A stretch of 17,891 nt of DNA from an uncultured Methanomassiliicoccales archaeon (GTDB lineage Archaea > Thermoplasmatota > Thermoplasmata > Methanomassiliicoccales > Methanomethylophilaceae), in NCBI GenBank assembly GCA_934234005.1, contig CAKQHC010000022.1, positions 1 through 17,891 of the forward strand, in the 5' to 3' direction. The notes under the pieces were generated by a model. That model was given only the letters and a program-made list of their open reading frames with translations. It had not been told where the DNA came from and ran no database searches. Within the stretch, counting starts at the first letter, position 1. Each line of letters starts with the position of its first letter. Of this stretch, positions 1 through 6,619 are shown in pieces. Made by a program: the position numbers and the translations under genes.

Positions 1-146
1 AGGAAAAACCCGATGTCGAAGAAATTCCGGTAGAAGAGGAGCCCATAATCCTGGACCAAAGCAATCCTAAGGAAAAACCCGATGTCGAAGAAATTCCGGT
101 AGAAGAGGAGCCCATAATCCTGGACCAAAGCAATCCTAAGGAAAAA
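1..146 (+). repeat. Perfect 69-bp in-frame tandem repeat
   Basis: Bases 1-69 and 70-138 are identical, and 139-146 begin a third copy before the sequence diverges at 147. The period of 69 nt equals 23 codons, so copy-number change preserves the reading frame. The array may continue to the left of the window. Identity at every base, including third codon positions, implies recent duplication or ongoing homogenisation. Confidence 0.97.
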
Positions 147-665
147 TCAGAGGATTCGGAGCATAAGCCTGTTGTTATTGACGCCTCTTTGAAGAAAAGA
201 GTCGCATCTGTTTTGCGTTATGCATATTCCAATCTTATGGACCCTATGGATCCTGATGTGTATGAGAATTGTAATATTTCGGAATCGGATGCCGAAAAAA
301 TCATCGCATATCTGGGAGATGTTCCGAATTATGGCAGAATAGACGAAATGTCCCATGATTTTGAGATGATGGAGATGCGTTCTATGGATATAATTCTGAA
401 ATGCAATTTAACAGAATTAGATTCTGGAAAGGTTCCGATAGAAGCTGTGTTCTCCAAGGGCGGATGCAGTGACGTCGATGACGCGAAGAAGATGTGTTCG
501 TATATCCGTACCGCAGCACTTTGCGATGCCGAAACGGACAACGATAAATTGGTCGAAATTGCTATGCAGGTTCCCCATGATGCCAAGCTGTTCGATATTG
601 TAAGACAGTTCAGTACGGGAATTTATGGTGCCAGAGCAATACAGTTGATGGCAAGAAACATGTGA
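1..665 (+). CDS. Acidic repeat protein, C-terminal part (5' end outside window)
   Basis: The reading frame is open from the left edge (first full codon at base 3) to TGA at 663-665, so the start lies upstream. The visible 220 residues begin with a very acidic, proline-rich stretch built from a 23-residue unit (EKPDVEEIPVEEEP then IILDQSNPK) present twice exactly plus the start of a third. A mixed-charge C-terminal domain of about 160 residues follows, beginning near KKRVASVLRYAYSN and ending STGIYGARAIQLMARNM. No signal peptide, membrane segment or catalytic motif is visible in this part. I do not recognise the C-terminal domain. The repeat block looks like a flexible acidic linker or interaction region between this domain and whatever lies upstream. 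A TTG at 189 could serve as a start, but the repeats stay in frame through it, so a longer protein is much more likely. Confidence 0.8.
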   Translation, partial: EKPDVEEIPVEEEPIILDQSNPKEKPDVEEIPVEEEPIILDQSNPKEKSEDSEHKPVVIDASLKKRVASVLRYAYSNLMDPMDPDVYENCNISESDAEKIIAYLGDVPNYGRIDEMSHDFEMMEMRSMDIILKCNLTELDSGKVPIEAVFSKGGCSDVDDAKKMCSYIRTAALCDAETDNDKLVEIAMQVPHDAKLFDIVRQFSTGIYGARAIQLMARNM

Positions 666-684
666 GGGGGATACCCCTCTCTTT
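664..684 (+). terminator. Hairpin in the convergent gap after the acidic-repeat gene
   Basis: GAGGGG at 664-669 pairs perfectly with CCCCTC at 674-679 around a GATA loop, and TCTTT follows. It overlaps the TGA of the plus-strand gene and fills the 17-nt gap to the truD stop on the other strand. The following T-run is short, so it is a moderate terminator candidate for plus-strand transcription. It has no T-run in the minus direction. Confidence 0.5.
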
Positions 685-1996
685 AATAATCGCGCATTTC
701 GGATTTCATGAATTCTCTGAGGAGGCAAGTAGCATAGTTGCCTTTGGGGAGATCGAACGAAAGCGTGTAACTGTCTTCCCCCACAGTATATTTAAGATCA
801 CTGAGAGGACAGAGAATTTCTCTCCTATTGCCTTTGGAACTGCATCTGGGAAGTTCCGGAATAACAAAATCTTCGTTTTTAATGTCTTCTTCGGCGATGA
901 CCTGTTTTTCGATTTTTCCCATTTCTCCTTCGGCTAAAGAACTGTCCGAACCGAATAGCGTGATAGTGACGAATGCTCTTTTGGCACGAACCTGTCTGAC
1001 AACCAAATCTATGTTTTTTGAAGTAGTCATGATTGGTTCTTCGTGATTGGGTATTCCGTTGGAATCTATCGGAATTACGATGTCTCCTTCCACAGGCATA
1101 TTAAGCGGAAGACCCGCATCCATTCTTCTGCTGAGCATTTCGTTGAAAATCTTCGATTGGTATGCATGTACGAACATCATCTGAAGGTTCGTCGGAAGTA
1201 TTGAAACCGCACCAACCCAGTCATCGGGATCCGAAGCAAGTACGCCGACCATGGTCTTTTCGAAGGACATATTTTCGGGGATGGTATTCAGTATTTCCTT
1301 CCAATCGTTTCCGGAGCACGATTCCAATTCTTTTCTTTTGGATTGGATTTCAGGATCTTCAAGGTCCGTTCTGTAAGAAATGTATGTGCGAACCGCACCT
1401 TCTATGTCGCCGCGAATCAGTTTTTCTCCGACGAGGTGTGTTACGGGCCTTATAACTCCGAAACGCTGAACTCCGAAATAGTTGGGGAATCCGCCGGTTT
1501 TTTTGATTATGGAGTGGTTTTCTTTTAAAATTCCGGAAACGTCATCCATGGATACTGCAAGGTTTTTGACTGTAATTTCAAATGAATTTCCAATTAAGTC
1601 ACCTATCTGGACGCCACGTGCAGCTCTGTACGGATTTTCAATCTGAACATCCTTAAGATTTATTTTGCTCAAATCGTGCTGTCCGTAGAAGGACATGAGT
1701 TGTGTGGTAACGGCACGCTTGTCTTTTGTTCCGGCAAAACCTATTCTGTCGCGGGACACTCCCAAACTGCGTGACATAAGGCGTACAAGTCTGTTTGTTT
1801 CCCAATTGCGTGCTGTGACGGTGGCTACTGTGTAATCACCGTTTTCTTTGGCACGCGGCGGATCGGAAATTTCTCTAACGATGAAATCTTCCGGAAGTGT
1901 TTTCAGATGTCCGCCTGTTCCGTCGGTATCGCATAAATAATTGTGCATACCGATGGTGGTTTCCGCGGTGTTGCATTTTCTATACAACGGTTTCAC
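683..1996 (-). CDS. truD: tRNA pseudouridine synthase D (TruD family)
   Basis: This 437-aa protein matches the TruD family, which isomerises uridine 13 of tRNA (and other RNA sites in related enzymes) to pseudouridine. The N-terminus has IGMHNYLCDTDGTGG and LPEDFIVREI, both typical of the family, followed by the catalytic motif FAGTKDKRAVTTQ with the expected aspartate at about residue 92. Further family blocks are NYFGVQRFG near residue 175 and the C-terminal block FDLPKGNYATCLLREFMK. Length is normal for archaeal members. The start is GTG at 1996-1994, overlapping the rpoL stop as GTGA. No better start exists before the conserved N-terminal motif. The overlap implies co-transcription and translational coupling with rpoL. 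It ends in a short convergent gap facing the acidic-repeat gene. Confidence 0.95.
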   Translation of the reverse strand: MKPLYRKCNTAETTIGMHNYLCDTDGTGGHLKTLPEDFIVREISDPPRAKENGDYTVATVTARNWETNRLVRLMSRSLGVSRDRIGFAGTKDKRAVTTQLMSFYGQHDLSKINLKDVQIENPYRAARGVQIGDLIGNSFEITVKNLAVSMDDVSGILKENHSIIKKTGGFPNYFGVQRFGVIRPVTHLVGEKLIRGDIEGAVRTYISYRTDLEDPEIQSKRKELESCSGNDWKEILNTIPENMSFEKTMVGVLASDPDDWVGAVSILPTNLQMMFVHAYQSKIFNEMLSRRMDAGLPLNMPVEGDIVIPIDSNGIPNHEEPIMTTSKNIDLVVRQVRAKRAFVTITLFGSDSSLAEGEMGKIEKQVIAEEDIKNEDFVIPELPRCSSKGNRREILCPLSDLKYTVGEDSYTLSFDLPKGNYATCLLREFMKSEMRDY

Positions 1997-2247
1997 TCTT
2001 TGACGGCAGAGTAGTAGTCTGCAACAGCATCCGAAGCTTTCTTGATGGCATCGATGGCGTTTCCGGATTTGACTTCAACGTAAAGAGCCCTGTCAACGAG
2101 TTCCGGATGTTTGTCGATGTACCTTACGAGAGAGACGTTTTCATCATCATACAATGCCTTCATGAGAGGCGTGATGAGAGTCACATTGGCATTTTTGAAT
2201 CCGACGGTGACTGAATTGTCTGTTTTCTCGATGATGTAGGTCTGCAT
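1993..2247 (-). CDS. rpoL: DNA-directed RNA polymerase subunit L (Rpo11)
   Basis: An 84-aa protein of the archaeal Rpo11/RpoL family, which forms the assembly platform of RNA polymerase with Rpo3 (RpoD). The sequence shows the usual pattern: an N-terminal beta strand (YIIEKTDNSVTVGF), a helix region around LITPLMKALYDDENVSLVRYIDKHPEL, then LYVEVKSGNAIDAIKKASD with the signature K-S-G-x-(A/P)-I-x-A-(I/L)-K. The expected T-L-x-N-x-L segment is altered to TLITPLMKAL, so it is somewhat diverged. The ATG at 2247 lies about 29 nt from the centre of an AT-rich TATA-like element, which suits a leaderless or very short-leader mRNA. It is the first gene of a two-gene unit with truD. Confidence 0.9.
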   Translation of the reverse strand: MQTYIIEKTDNSVTVGFKNANVTLITPLMKALYDDENVSLVRYIDKHPELVDRALYVEVKSGNAIDAIKKASDAVADYYSAVKE

Positions 2248-2270
2248 GGGTTCGGACTATGCTTTCCTCT

Positions 2271-2282
2271 TATAATATTTTA
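2271..2282 (-). promoter_or_regulatory. TATA box for rpoL-truD
   Basis: On the minus strand this reads TAAAATATTATA, centred about 29 nt before the rpoL ATG at 2247. That is the spacing expected of an archaeal TATA element with transcription starting at or a few bases before the start codon. Confidence 0.6.
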
Positions 2283-2362
2283 CGCGCATGCGGATTCCTG
2301 CGGAACATTGCCGAGTACAACGGATTTTGACGTTGGTTTACCGTTTTACGCACATACGCATA

Positions 2363-2378
2363 CGGTTGTATCCAACCG
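2363..2378. repeat. Inverted repeat, 6-bp stem
   Basis: CGGTTG (2363-2368) and CAACCG (2373-2378) are perfectly complementary around a TATC loop. It lies 6 nt before a stronger palindrome. Function unknown. Confidence 0.55.
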
Positions 2379-2384
2379 GTAAGA

Positions 2385-2404
2385 TTGCGTTTTGTAAAAC
2401 GCAA
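2385..2404. repeat. Perfect 9+9 palindrome with 2-nt centre
   Basis: TTGCGTTTT (2385-2393) and AAAACGCAA (2396-2404) are exact reverse complements around GT. Such a long, nearly uninterrupted palindrome is a candidate binding site for a dimeric regulator or the stem of a small RNA. It is about 140 bp from the rpoL start and 300 bp from the plus-strand gene start, too far for a simple promoter operator at either. Confidence 0.6.
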
Positions 2405-2460
2405 GTAATTATTTTCATTTCAAGACGCGTCCCGCTTTATACAGTTTGAACAGACTTCGT

Positions 2461-2552
2461 ATACAATGCAATCTTTACCGGATTGTATGGTACTCCGGGT
2501 TATTTTTGAACCCGACTGCGATGTCCGGAAGCCCCGGGCTGTTCTGCATCGC
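2461..2552. repeat. Cluster of three consecutive hairpins
   Basis: ATACAAT (2461-2467) pairs with ATTGTAT (2482-2488). CGGGTT (2496-2501) pairs with AACCCG (2509-2514). GCGATG (2518-2523) pairs with CATCGC (2547-2552), and inside that loop CCGG (2525-2528) can pair with CCGG (2534-2537). Three ordered stems in 92 bp are more than I would expect by chance in a featureless spacer. They may form a structured RNA on either strand. Confidence 0.45.
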
Positions 2553-2678
2553 CGTAACAGACTGTTGTTCGTATAATCAGAAGTTTGAAATGATTGCAAA
2601 CACAATCTGCAATATCCAGAACAGCGTTTCGTTAGAAATGGGTTTATGTTCGGCACAGGGGTGTCGGTGGACATTCTC

Positions 2679-2689
2679 TTATATTATAT
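2679..2689 (+). promoter_or_regulatory. TATA box for the pseudouridine synthase operon
   Basis: TTATATTATAT is centred 23 nt before the ATG at 2707. This fits an archaeal promoter giving a leaderless transcript and is the main reason for choosing 2707 rather than an upstream in-frame ATG. Confidence 0.65.
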
Positions 2690-2706
2690 CCTGTTACCAA
2701 ACAGTT

Positions 2707-3420
2707 ATGTCGGAACCGGTTCGTCTTAACAAATTCATCAGTGAAGCGGGAGTGGCCTCCCGTCGCGCGGCAGATCGTATGGTAGAGGAGGGACGTGTAA
2801 CAATAAACGGGAAGATTGCCGTTTTGGGAGACAAAGTATCCGATTCGGACAAAGTATGCGTAGACGGAAAGCTCATATCCAAAGTGGATGACGACATTAT
2901 TTTGGTATTTCATAAGCCGAGAGGCATTACATGTACGTCAAGTCCGGATGATAAAAACAATGTAATCGATTATATCGGATATCCGAAGAGAATATACTCC
3001 ATAGGCAGACTGGACAAGGATTCGGAGGGGTTGCTTCTTCTTACCAACAACGGAGAATTGGCCAACGAGATAATGCGTTCGCGCGGCGAACACGAGAAAG
3101 AATACATTGTCACGGTCAATAAACCGATTAATCAGGAATTTGTAAAGAAGATGTCCGGAGGAGTACCGATTTTGGACGGCCGCGTGACCAAGAAATGCAA
3201 AGTCGAAAAAATAACCGATGTGACGTTCAGAATAATTCTTAAACAGGGACTCAACAGGCAGATTCGCAGGATGTGCGAGTTCTGCGGATACGATGTCAAA
3301 CGTTTGGTACGTGTCAGAGTGATGAACATAGAACTCGGGGATCTCAAAGAGGGACGTTACAGAGATATCACAAAACGCGAACGTACGGAACTCTTCAATC
3401 AACTGGGGATGAAACCGTGA
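2707..3420 (+). CDS. Pseudouridine synthase, RsuA/RluB/RluE/RluF family
   Basis: This 237-aa protein has an N-terminal S4 RNA-binding domain (residues 5-52, RLNKFISEAGVASRRAADRM then VTINGK). The catalytic domain follows: motif I around FHKPRGITCTSS, motif II SIGRLDKDSEGLLLLTN with catalytic Asp near residue 103, and motif III LKQGLNRQIRRMC followed by VKRLVRVRVMNIELGDLKEG. These are hallmarks of enzymes that modify single uridines in rRNA. The exact target (16S- or 23S-type site) cannot be read from the sequence. Members of this family are mainly bacterial, so transfer into this lineage is plausible but unproven. The start at ATG 2707 is supported by the TATA box at 2679-2689 and by alignment of the S4 domain immediately after it. 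The stop overlaps the next gene (GTGA). Confidence 0.93.
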   Translation: MSEPVRLNKFISEAGVASRRAADRMVEEGRVTINGKIAVLGDKVSDSDKVCVDGKLISKVDDDIILVFHKPRGITCTSSPDDKNNVIDYIGYPKRIYSIGRLDKDSEGLLLLTNNGELANEIMRSRGEHEKEYIVTVNKPINQEFVKKMSGGVPILDGRVTKKCKVEKITDVTFRIILKQGLNRQIRRMCEFCGYDVKRLVRVRVMNIELGDLKEGRYRDITKRERTELFNQLGMKP

Positions 3421-3983
3421 TAGAGGTCCGTCGTCTGAGGCAGGATGATATTCCGGATGCTTTGCGCATATCCCTGAAGGAACTGGGCGAAGACTATCTT
3501 TCCGAAGATGATTTTATTCATGCATCCGAAAACGGGCAGTTTTGCAATGTGGTATTGTACGACGGCAGAGTTGCGGGTTTTGCCATATGCAGAGAATTTA
3601 CCCCGGAGGAGGAGCCGGAGGTTTTGGGACTTCCGGACGGGCCGTTCAGGGACGAGGTATTGTGTTGTGCAAAATCGGGTATTCTTGATTCGGTATCTAT
3701 GGACGATTCCATGAAGGGCAAAGGCCTTGGTACGATTCTGTGCCAGAGGTGTTATGACGATCTGGTCGGAGACGGATGCGGGCTTGTCTGTGCGATGGCA
3801 TGGAAGAGTTACACGGGCCGTACCAATATTGCGGGAATCCTCAACAAGTTGGGTTTGAGCGAAGGTTTGGCCATACAGGGGTATTGGAACCGTATGGTTT
3901 CTTCTCCGGAAGGACATCATTGTCCGGAATGCGGTGCACCGTGCAAATGTTACGGCGTATTTTGGAGAAAAAAGATTATTTGA
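3417..3983 (+). CDS. GNAT-family N-acetyltransferase with cysteine-rich C-terminal tail
   Basis: A 188-aa protein starting at GTG 3417, overlapping the pseudouridine synthase stop by GTGA. A purine-rich GGGGATGA sits just upstream. Residues 3-30 (EVRRLRQDDIPDALRISL) form the usual GNAT N-terminus. SVSMDDSMKGKGLGTILCQR (about 93-111) is the motif-A acetyl-CoA site with the (R/Q)xxGxG-like K-G-K-G-L-G turn, and IAGILNKLGL (138-147) is typical of the C-terminal half. The last 20 residues contain HHCPECGAPCKCYG (C169, C172, C176, C178), which resembles a small zinc ribbon and is not part of the ordinary GNAT fold. The substrate cannot be told. Coupling to an rRNA-modifying enzyme hints at a ribosomal or translation-related target, but this is inference. 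Confidence 0.85.
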   Translation: MIEVRRLRQDDIPDALRISLKELGEDYLSEDDFIHASENGQFCNVVLYDGRVAGFAICREFTPEEEPEVLGLPDGPFRDEVLCCAKSGILDSVSMDDSMKGKGLGTILCQRCYDDLVGDGCGLVCAMAWKSYTGRTNIAGILNKLGLSEGLAIQGYWNRMVSSPEGHHCPECGAPCKCYGVFWRKKII

Positions 3984-4066
3984 TTGGAATTATCCCGATC
4001 AGCCAGGATTGGTTTCGAGCCGGTTGGAAGCCGCATCGTATCGGCATAACATATGTAGCCAGCAAT

Positions 4067-4080
4067 TATAACTATATAAT
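4067..4080 (+). promoter_or_regulatory. TATA box for the LRR surface protein gene
   Basis: TATAACTATATAAT ends 20 nt before the ATG at 4100. The CTATATAAT core is centred about 24 nt upstream, consistent with a leaderless transcript. It also argues against the longer in-frame reading from 3776 that runs through the GNAT gene. Confidence 0.65.
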
Positions 4081-4099
4081 TTGTAGACTATCTAAATTT

Positions 4100-6595
4100 A
4101 TGTTTTGCTGGCATAGACGGAAGCCGGGGAAGAATACTTCCTTAAAAAGAACAGCTGCGACAGCCGTAATAATATCGGTGTTTGCTGTTGTGTGTCTGTT
4201 TATATCCTGCGGTTCAGGTTCCGCGGATGCCGCGGAAGAGACCAGCGGTAAGTGCGGAGATAATGTCTATTGGAATTTTAATACCGATACAGGAGAACTT
4301 GTAGTTTCCGGCACCGGGAAGATGACGGATTATGCCTATGATGCCCCCTGGACAGGATTGGATGTTCGCAGTCTGACAATCGAAGAAGGAATAGAGTTTG
4401 TGGGGGCATATGCGTTCAGCGATTGCGATAATTTAGTTTCGGTAAGTATTCCGGACAGCGTGACGCTAATCAGATACAGTGCGTTTGCCGGATGTCCGTC
4501 GTTGACTGCCGTCCATATCGGAAGCGGAGTGACAACTATAGAACACGATGCGTTCAGCGGATGTCGGTCATTGATTTCGCTGTCAATTCCGGACAGCGTA
4601 ACCAAAATCGGATCGGCGTCGTTTCACGGATGCAGTTCTTTGGTGTCGATAAACATTCCCAACATAACCGTTATCGAATCAGCTACATTCAGAGACTGCA
4701 AATCGCTGAAATCCATATCTATTCCCGACAGTGTGGAGAAAATCGAAGATTATGTTTTCACGGGATGCAAATCATTGACGTCGGTGTATATCGGAAGCGG
4801 AGTAACGTCATTGAAAGAAAAGCAGTTTTCTACATGCATGTCATTGACTTCCATATCGGTTTCGGACTCCAATAAAAATTATTCTTCGGATAACGGTGTC
4901 CTGTTCAGCAAGGATATGACCGAATTTATGCAGTATCCAATCGGAAAGGCGGATGCGGAGTACATTATCCCGGAAGGTGTTATTGTTATCGACGAATCCG
5001 CATTTAATTATTGTAATTCGCTTGATCGTATCGTGATTCCGGACAGTGTAACCAAAATCGGAGACGGGGCCTTCGAGGGATGTTCGTCGATTTCATCCGT
5101 TATGCTTTCAAACAGTCTTTCATCGGTCGGCAGGTACGTTTTCAAAGATTGTTCGTCAATCGCATCCATCGTAATTCCGAACACTGTGACAAAGATCGGA
5201 AAAAATGCTTTCGGCGGATGTTCGTCGCTTTCATCCGTTACGATAGGCAGCAGCGTTACATCCATTGAAAATTACGCATTCGAAAGATGTACATCACTAA
5301 AATCCATAGTAATTCCGGGTAATGTAAATTTCATCGGGTCATATGCGTTTTGTGAATGTACATCTCTCGAATCAATATATGTTGACGAATCCAACGGGGA
5401 ATACCGTTCCGATAACGGAGTATTGTTCACATACGATAAGACAAAATTAATACAGTATCCGATTGGAAACACAAACAAATCATATGTTGTTCCGGATTGT
5501 GTAAAATCCATAGAAAGGTATGCGTTTTACAAGTCCGTATATTTGGCATCGGTTATTATTCCCGACGGTGTGAATACTGTCGGGACGCACGCATTTAACG
5601 GATGTACGTCTATTGTCTCGATAACGATCCCCGGCAGTGTAACATCCATAAAACCGTATGCGTTTAACAACTGCACATCCCTCGAGTCCATATCAGTCGA
5701 CGGATCGAACGTGAAATACCGCTCCGACAACGGTGTTCTGTTCACCAATGACGGAACAGAACTGATACAATATCCGATCGGAAAGACAGATGCATCTTAT
5801 GCCATTCGGGAAGGTGTGTTGAAAATTCATGACGGTGCTTTTATGGGATGTACAGATCTTGTTTCGATAACTGTTCCCGGCAGTGTCAAAGATATAGGGG
5901 GCGATGTGTTTTTCGGATGTAAATCGCTCAAATCCATATCTGTGGAAGAATCCAATAAAATGTACCGTTCCGAAGACGGAGTATTGTTTGATGCCGACAT
6001 GACAGAACTTATTCAGTATCCTTCGGGAAAAACTGATTCCGAATACACTATTCCGGATACCGTAGATTCCGTAGGCAAGGCATTTGTTGGAGCCGTTGCA
6101 TTGAAGGCAATTTCGGTAGGTGAAGGCAACAAGGAATACAGATCCGAAGGAGGAGGACTGATATCGGCTCATGACAATATTTTGGTTGTATGCCCTGCCG
6201 GAATCGAGGAATATACCGTGCCTCGCGGAGTATTGTACATAGACGAATATGCATTCTCCGGAGATAATCTGAGGACGGTGACTTTTGCATACGATGATGT
6301 TGATGTCCGCAGGCATTCTTTCTATAACTGTAGTTCTTTAAACAAGATTGTAATCATGGAAGGCGCGGACGTTGAATTCAAAGAACAATCCATATGTTCG
6401 GATACCGGCGGAAATATACACATAGTTGCGCCCGAGGGCTTTGTCATTCAGAACAATGCTGTGTCCGAAGGCATAGAATTGGTGTTTGACGGCAAGTCCG
6501 ATTCCGAATCGGGTTTCCCTGCGAAATATGCAGCTGCGGCAGCGGTTATTTTGATTGTATCGGCTGTTGCTGTATTTTTCGCAAGGAGGGACTGA
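4100..6595 (+). CDS. BspA-like LRR_5 surface protein, secreted and C-terminally anchored
   Basis: An 831-aa protein with a positively charged N-terminus and hydrophobic signal segment (about residues 18-36, ending near SADAAEE). Residues 50-85 (NVYWNFNTDTGELVVSG) form the short beta motif often seen ahead of LRR_5 arrays. From about 90 to 760 it is almost entirely LRR_5/BspA-type leucine-rich repeats with the recurring pattern SIPDSVTKIGxxAFxGCxSL. A single hydrophobic helix at about 809-827 ends in ARRD, a typical stop-transfer anchor. The protein is thus probably displayed on the cell surface with the repeats outside. BspA-like proteins mediate adhesion and are common in host-associated microbes, including some gut methanogens. 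The start at 4100 is chosen because it directly precedes the signal segment and sits 24 nt from a TATA box. It is a single-gene unit. Confidence 0.92.
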   Translation: MFCWHRRKPGKNTSLKRTAATAVIISVFAVVCLFISCGSGSADAAEETSGKCGDNVYWNFNTDTGELVVSGTGKMTDYAYDAPWTGLDVRSLTIEEGIEFVGAYAFSDCDNLVSVSIPDSVTLIRYSAFAGCPSLTAVHIGSGVTTIEHDAFSGCRSLISLSIPDSVTKIGSASFHGCSSLVSINIPNITVIESATFRDCKSLKSISIPDSVEKIEDYVFTGCKSLTSVYIGSGVTSLKEKQFSTCMSLTSISVSDSNKNYSSDNGVLFSKDMTEFMQYPIGKADAEYIIPEGVIVIDESAFNYCNSLDRIVIPDSVTKIGDGAFEGCSSISSVMLSNSLSSVGRYVFKDCSSIASIVIPNTVTKIGKNAFGGCSSLSSVTIGSSVTSIENYAFERCTSLKSIVIPGNVNFIGSYAFCECTSLESIYVDESNGEYRSDNGVLFTYDKTKLIQYPIGNTNKSYVVPDCVKSIERYAFYKSVYLASVIIPDGVNTVGTHAFNGCTSIVSITIPGSVTSIKPYAFNNCTSLESISVDGSNVKYRSDNGVLFTNDGTELIQYPIGKTDASYAIREGVLKIHDGAFMGCTDLVSITVPGSVKDIGGDVFFGCKSLKSISVEESNKMYRSEDGVLFDADMTELIQYPSGKTDSEYTIPDTVDSVGKAFVGAVALKAISVGEGNKEYRSEGGGLISAHDNILVVCPAGIEEYTVPRGVLYIDEYAFSGDNLRTVTFAYDDVDVRRHSFYNCSSLNKIVIMEGADVEFKEQSICSDTGGNIHIVAPEGFVIQNNAVSEGIELVFDGKSDSESGFPAKYAAAAAVILIVSAVAVFFARRD
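4850..6256 (+). repeat. Five spaced copies of a variant LRR module (NGVLF...QYPIGK)
   Basis: Within the LRR array, a longer module of about 50 residues recurs at roughly residues 251-300, 424-475, 529-580, 611-662 and 669-719. It has the form SLxSISVxxSNxxYRSDNGVLF, then a short acidic stretch, ELIQYPIGKTD, and SYxIPEGVxxIxxxAF. The fifth copy is degenerate (GGGLISAHDN, VVCPAGIEEY). Between copies lie varying numbers of plain LRR_5 repeats, so the protein is a repeat of repeats. Confidence 0.85.
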
Positions 6596-6605
6596 AACAG
6601 TTTAA

Positions 6606-6619
6606 GGGCCTTAGGGCCC
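6606..6619. terminator. Short GC hairpin in a convergent gap
   Basis: GGGCC (6606-6610) pairs with GGCCC (6615-6619) around TTAG, and the loop includes the minus-strand stop codon at 6611-6613. It lies between the convergent LRR gene (stop at 6595) and the AAA-ATPase-like gene. Neither side has a clear T-run, so a terminator role is weak. Confidence 0.3.

Larger units (their letters stand above)
2248..2706. other. 459-bp divergent intergenic region with a chain of inverted repeats
   Basis: This gene-free stretch lies between the divergent rpoL and pseudouridine-synthase starts. Beyond the two promoters it contains several perfect short inverted repeats in about 190 bp (2363-2378, 2385-2404, 2461-2488, 2496-2514, 2518-2552). 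I could not fold it into a tRNA cloverleaf and saw no RNase P or SRP RNA signature. The plus-strand frame of the pseudouridine synthase is open back to 2446, but the upstream part (NRLRIQCNLYRIVWYSG) is unlike the S4 domain that follows and lies before the TATA box, so it is not called coding. A structured non-coding RNA, a decayed mobile element or a regulatory region are all possible. Confidence 0.5.

Noticed and set aside
1..146. CRISPR array
   Set aside because: The repeats are directly adjacent with no spacers and are in-frame coding sequence.
2480..2570. Possible tRNA gene in the spacer (stem with TTCAAAAA loop on the minus strand)
   Set aside because: The stem-loop geometry does not give a 5-bp T-stem with a 7-nt TTC loop in the right register, and no acceptor stem, D-arm or anticodon arm could be placed around it.
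2420..2674. 84-aa minus-strand reading frame with several cysteines in the spacer
   Set aside because: It has low-complexity, arginine/serine-rich, non-protein-like content, no promoter or ribosome binding site in the right place, and no recognisable motif.
2446..2706. 87-codon N-terminal extension of the pseudouridine synthase (in-frame ATG at 2446)
   Set aside because: The extension lies upstream of a good TATA box, has no resemblance to the family, and overlaps the inverted-repeat cluster. The S4 domain starts right after ATG 2707.
3776..4099. 108-codon N-terminal extension of the LRR protein
   Set aside because: It overlaps the GNAT gene in another frame and precedes the TATA box. A signal peptide begins directly after ATG 4100.
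4492..6316. Several reading frames of 60-207 codons on both strands within the LRR gene
   Set aside because: They are mirror products of the repetitive LRR sequence and its codon bias. None has family motifs or regulatory signals.
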